A stretch of DNA of 64,000 nt from Erythrobasidium yunnanense. Taxonomy: Eukaryota; Basidiomycota; Cystobasidiomycetes; Erythrobasidiales; Erythrobasidiaceae. The stretch is from contig BCJC01000004.1 in assembly GCA_001600175.1 (NCBI GenBank), positions 2,170,001 through 2,234,000 on the forward strand. Direction: 5' to 3'. Numbering within the stretch: position 1 is the stretch's first letter; each line of letters begins with the position of its first letter. The notes under the pieces were generated by a model that had not been told where the DNA came from, did no database searches, and saw only the letters and a program-made list of their open reading frames with translations. This document shows positions 59,781 through 64,000 of the stretch, piece by piece. The translations under genes were made by a program, and so were the position numbers.

Positions 59781-61199
59781 TTATACTCCGGCAGCATCCT
59801 GGAAGGAACACGGGCGTACCGTGATGCCTAGCTCCCTGCACATCTTGTCTAGCCCCTGAGTCAGCTCCCTCACTCCCGGTCTCCAGCCCCAAGTGGGATG
59901 TGTGCATGACCCTGTCGATCTCTGTACAAGTCGGCAACAGCTTCGACAGATGACTCCTAGTGAAGGACCAGACAGAGGAGGTATGTGAATGGTATGTAGT
60001 GACGACTTCTCTTGTTTCGATGTGATCTTCCGCAGTACTTCCTCTAGGATTTCGATCATTGCAGTGTCGAGATAAGGTATATGTACGGTCTCCAGTTTGC
60101 GCGGTAAGTCACGCAAGATCTGCGTTTGTAGCTCCTGGGACACCCTCTCCATCATCTTCAGACTCTTCAAGCCTGATAAACATTGCATGTCTACTTGCGA
60201 AAGCGAGTCCTCCTCTGATGGCTCGTTTGATGAGGAATTTGTTGCTCCAAAGGTCAGGACACGATCCTCAGCTGTAGCTAGCTCCAGATGCACGACGTGC
60301 TCAGCTAGGTGTTGGAACACGGCATTGAATGAATCGATACTACCCAGTAAGCGCAGGCTTATGCTCTCGCATGTGAACAGAGAGGTAAGCAATTGTATGT
60401 GCCGCAGTGTGCAGCGCGCGGAGGAGATGAGTTGCTGGGGCTGGCGGTGGGGTTTTCCAGAGCACAGGTACACTAGAGCCTGCATATGGTGCTCTTCCGT
60501 GTTCAGGTTGTGCAATTGGACCTTGCGCATTCTGATTCCACTTCACAGACCCTGTCCGTCTTCTCCCTGACATACAGCATCAATCGCCTGGATGAATATG
60601 TCAGGTCGAAAGCCCTTTTGCACGAATGATATTCAGTCTAAGTGGGGCATAGATAACAGAGCGCTTCGCAGCGCCGAAGTCTTGGCATCCCACGACTCCC
60701 AAGCATCTGCATGTCCTATCATTAATCCCACTTCCGAAACGAATCTGCAAGTATCCGCAATCTTCTGAAAGAGTGCCAGTGCCGCCTGGGGCTCGAAGCC
60801 GTGATACAGCCACGGAAATGTGATTGCTGCCAAATTGTGTGACCAGAGAGTGGTAGCGGAGATGACCTTCACCACGTCAACAATGCTTGGACGCGTGGGG
60901 CCGAGGGCTCTCCGTTGGCCGGCGCAGAGGAGCGTTTTCTCGAAGTCGTAAGAGGCATAAAGATGAACGAGACTTGACAGATACAGCGTTCGAGATGTCA
61001 GACACATCTGGCACAAGGCGCGTTTGTCTCTGCTTAAGTGAGCAGCGATGATTGACCAGATCTCAGGCGGTAAGATATGAACAGCGGACTTCTTGGCCTG
61101 CAGCATGAATGAACGTCAGTACTCACGCTCTCCGGTATTGGCCGATACAGTCAAACGCACCTCAACCTCCCTTGGGACCGGGTGTCTCTTTGTCATCAT
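59781..61199 (-). pseudogene. F-box-like tandem paralogue 4 (two in-frame stops)
   Basis: Exon 1 (61199-61161, MMTKRHPVPREVE) and exon 2 from 61097 (AKKSAVHILPPEIWSIIAAH) give the cleanest F-box-like motif of the array. It then reads LYLSSLVHLYASYDF, an LRR-like body and the end GLDKMCRELGITVRPCSF. The reading frame is continuous, but two TGA codons interrupt it at 60633-60635 and 60543-60545, on either side of a segment that aligns with the intact copy (QKGFRPDIFIQAIDAV). It is either a pseudogene or an early-truncated protein of about 170 residues. Confidence 0.62.
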
Positions 61200-61299
61200 G
61201 CTTGTCGTGACTGCAATCTTTGCTTTTTCTTAAGTCTGTTTCTCTTGTTCTGAGACTGTAAATGATGAGTTGAAAGAGAGGAAATGAGCGAAAGACTTG

Positions 61300-61690
61300 T
61301 CCGTCAAATCACCACGTGCGAGAGATGGCGAGTGAACCAGTTGAGCGGAGCGACGAAGGAAACGACCGCTGAGATTTCGTCATGGAACTTGTTTCAGAGA
61401 GAAACGGAGCTGCTCCAGATTTCCGCAGCCTTCCTTCTCTTCCTTCGAAGGTCGATTTCGCAGCTGACGAAGCGGGAAGCAGCGGGAGTCGGCGGAACTG
61501 CCGCTAAAGTAGTCGAATTCATATCAATCCTCCGAAAGTTCTGCGCGAGTCTCAAAACCCCAGCTAGGAAGAGCCAGACCACGGCACCGCGACGACGGCT
61601 CTAATCGTGATCTAAAAGCTGACGCCCACTTGTTTCGAACATCCCTTCAAGCTACCCTGACTGCCGTACCATGCCGTTCAGCCGTTTCTC
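61300..61690 (-). pseudogene. decayed 3' fragment of the USE1-like SNARE gene plus its flank
   Basis: This segment resembles the region at 63545-63905, which contains the 3' end of the USE1-like gene and the spacer next to F-box paralogue 5. Shared words include GATGGCGAGT, CCAGTTGAGCGGAGCG, TTTCGTCAT, TATCGTGA-type and CCCTTCAA. On the minus strand the SNARE reading frame is lost. It sits just upstream of F-box paralogue 4, exactly as the intact SNARE gene sits upstream of paralogue 5, so the duplicated unit included both. Confidence 0.5.
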
Positions 61691-61983
61691 AATTTCTCCA
61701 CTGCATTCTATATGGGTGCTCAAGAGGTAGTGGAGGGTGAGATGATATGGGAAGGAAAGGGAGTACATCGAAAAGGAAGAGAAGTAGAGGTAGTGGGAAG
61801 GGAGGCAAAGTAGGATGCGCCAACTTTTGTTGTGAGGAGCCTTGTTGGCGTGAAGACTCGTTGAATGAGGAAGTCTTCTGCCCTTGACTCGTTCGGAGGC
61901 GAGATGCCCGACTCAATATGCGAGACTACTAGACGTACACTATTTCTTCATATCTGGTTAAGCATATTAAACCGCTTCCTCCC

Positions 61984-63470
61984 TCACCGCATTGTCGAAA
62001 GAACCGGGCGGACCGAGATCCCCAGCTCTTCGCACATAACATCTAGTTTCCTTGCTATTGTCCCTGCACTTGGTTGCTTGCTCATACAGCTATCCTCACA
62101 GGGCTGCAGAGAGCGCAACGGCTGCGAAGGGTAGAAAGTCTGAATGGCTTGCCAGTGACGAGTCTTCTTACAGCTTTGGCATCTTCCGCTTATCGCCGCA
62201 TGGTACTGCCCAGGGATGGTGACTGAGCAAAGACTTGAGATATGTGCGCCTAGCTTGATGCCCTTTAGAAGTGCTTCGAGATTGACCCATATCTTCAGGC
62301 TCAAATATGATATATAGACGACTTCCAGATTGATTGGCAGTTCCTGCATAAGCTGTTCGATAATCAGGATATCCTGCGACGCGTACGGTTCCGGAAGACG
62401 AAGGATTTTGAGAGCTGTCAAACAGCTCATTCCAAGAGCGCCGGATACGCGTTTCGAAGTGTATAGATCCACAATATCGAGGTCGTCCAGCTCTAAGTGA
62501 ACGAGCGACGATGAAAGGGCCATGAAGATTTGCGTCGTCTCGTGGGAAGTGGCTTCGATTGAAAGCGATAAATTGTCGCAGGTGAACATAATTGTAAGGA
62601 ATTGCACATCGAATGGTCGAGGAAAGTCGTCACCGCCAATGCACACTACGAGAGGCTGAGCGGAAAGACGATAGTCGCGGCGCAGTGACTGTGGGTGATA
62701 GTGCCGAAGACTATCCTGAACTCCTGAAATATGATACTCCCCCAGGACTACCCTTCCTAGCCTGACTTTACCTCCGCCCGCATTGTCATTTTCACGGTGC
62801 GGCAGAGCGTCGAAAAACACCAATGAATGTTGATAAGGAGCAGTATGGACCTCGGACATAGGAGATCGTCGTTGAGCTGCTCATGGACAAGAGCGCTCGT
62901 CGAAGTGCCAGGGTCTCCGCTTCCAACCCATGGTAAAGGGTTCCTCCGACAGATATCTCAATGTCTGATATAGTGCTACATGCGTCCTTGATCTTGAGGA
63001 GATTTTCGACTTCGAAGCCCGTGTGCATTTCAGACAACCATGGCAGGGTGAGTGACTTTAGATATTGCGGCCAGTAAGTGGATCGAAAGACAGTCTGCAG
63101 TATTCTGTCGAATCGATCATAGGCACCCTTGGGTTGTGAAGATTGTGTTATTCTGGATACAGGACTTGAAGCCGCTCTTGTGATTTGCTGTAGATGAGCC
63201 GTAGCGTATAGATGGACCCGGGCCGTTTGGTTGAGTTCTTTGCATGTCCGAGCTAGACTTGATAAGGTAACCTTGTCCTCGGTCAAGTAGGCTGCAATGT
63301 AACACCAGATTTCGGGTGGCAGTTTCGGTATGTTCAGCACCTTTCGCTGCGGGATCGAGGGTAATCAGCACTCGTTCCCATACGACCGAGAGGCGGATTG
63401 ACTTCACCTGTATAAGCTGTCTTGTATACCTGCCGACTGGCCATCTTGTAGTAGCTGCAGGCTTGACCAT
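61984..63470 (-). pseudogene. F-box-like tandem paralogue 5 (single homopolymer frameshift)
   Basis: Exon 1 (63470-63408, MVKPAATTRW...) and exon 2 from 63356 (RKVLNIPKLPPEIWCYIAAY) start a full-length copy. It continues with YLTEDKVTLSSLARTCKEL and an LRR-like body to KLDVMCEELGISVRPVLS at 61984. The frame changes once, between STFIGVF and DALPHREND, at an A5 run on the plus strand (62813-62817). One base fewer there makes the product continuous and aligns it with paralogue 3. The rest has no stop, so this copy is either very recently broken or intact with a consensus error. It also has an unusual Cys/Lys-rich insert (RCQSCKKTRHW) near the C-terminus. Confidence 0.6.
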
Positions 63471-63773
63471 CGCCTGGTAATGTTTCCTCTGCTCACGTGT
63501 TTGCCGATGAGGTGGTAGGAAAGCAAGAAGCGATGCAGAATTCTTTGCATCTCACTTCTGCACAATAGATGGCGAGTAGACCAGTTGAGCGGAGCGGGGA
63601 GAGAGCCGCCGTTGAGGTTTCGTCATCGAACTTGTTCCAGCGACAAGCGGAGCTGTCGAGCAATCCTCCCTTCCTTCCAAAGGTAGCTTCAGATACAGTT
63701 GCGGTAGCGGGAAGCAGCGGTAGTGCGCCCAGCGGTCCCTTCAAACTTGCCCAGCTTGACCCATCGAGCGTTT

Positions 63774-64000
63774 CTACGCAACCCTCATCAACCCAAACAT
63801 GAAGAACCATGCCAGGGTGACCGCGACTACCGCTCCTATCGTGAACCAAAAGCTCACTCCTGCTTTTTTGCTGTATCCCTTCAATCTACTCTGCTGTCCC
63901 ATCATCCCGTTTAAGTTCTTCTCCAGCTTCTCTTCTGCGTTCTCCATGAGTGCTTTATCTGTTTGTAAAAGGTTGGAGAATTGTAGAGAGTTCTCTTTCA
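63774..64000 (-). CDS. USE1: USE1-type SNARE, 3' part (runs off the window)
   Basis: Tail-anchored SNARE used in Golgi-to-ER retrograde traffic. The visible part reads ENSLQFSNLLQTDKALM, then NAEEKLEKNLNGMMGQQSR, YSKKAGVSFWFTIGAVV and AVTLAWFFMFGLMRVA before the stop at 63774. A SNARE-like heptad region followed by one C-terminal hydrophobic anchor and almost no tail fits fungal USE1 well. The 5' part lies beyond position 64000. Other Qc-like SNAREs are the alternative. Confidence 0.75.
   Translation of the reverse strand, partial: KENSLQFSNLLQTDKALMENAEEKLEKNLNGMMGQQSRLKGYSKKAGVSFWFTIGAVVAVTLAWFFMFGLMRVA

Noticed and set aside
63569-63802. 78-residue plus-strand ORF (MASRPVERSGE...) with a partial match at 61.3 kb
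   Set aside because: It overlaps the 3' end of the USE1-like gene antisense, and the similarity at 61.3 kb is explained by DNA duplication; the frame is not kept there.

Overview
This 64 kb window is nuclear DNA of a filamentous or yeast-like fungus, most probably a basidiomycete. The fungal markers are a chitin synthase, an MSB2-type signalling mucin, a SKN7 response regulator/HSF factor and an RDS1-type secreted ferritin-like protein. The basidiomycete call is inference: almost every gene is cut by several short introns of about 45-70 nt (ATP2 alone has seven), and a KN-type TALE homeobox gene is present. Genes are dense, and many neighbours are divergent or convergent with under 300 bp between them. 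No transposon, virus-derived element or CRISPR array was recognised.

Layout, 0-30 kb: ATP2 (F1-ATPase beta), a small unknown gene, an intron-containing tRNA-Leu(CAG), an ALKBH1-type dioxygenase, a GT8-like glycosyltransferase, a SUZ-domain protein, an RDS1-like secreted protein, MSB2, a TALE homeobox factor, about 3.2 kb without convincing genes, a division-1 chitin synthase, ILV2, TRM9 and a mitochondrial BolA protein.

30.8-36 kb is an accessory island. It carries a same-strand array of very small two-exon genes that I read as divergent GATA-like zinc fingers (C-x2-C, 18-22 residues, C-x2-C) with a conserved phase-2 intron just before the third cysteine. Three copies look intact, one is broken, and a fifth is a relic. 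Three of them share a GCTACAAA promoter motif. This is the best candidate for something undescribed.

36-54 kb returns to housekeeping genes: an alpha-carbonic anhydrase, SRP40/NOLC1, MED16, BRO1, a class III CoA-transferase, a TSPO protein, an atypical SDR and SKN7.

54.6-63.5 kb is a second accessory island: a minus-strand tandem array of F-box-like genes (five near full-length copies plus a C-terminal fragment). Only one copy is uninterrupted. It ends at a USE1-type SNARE gene that runs off the right edge, and a decayed piece of that SNARE gene lies inside the array, which marks one edge of the duplicated unit. Several single-base frame breaks (6.4 kb, 33.7 kb, 62.8 kb) sit at five-base homopolymers, so some 'broken' genes may be consensus errors.
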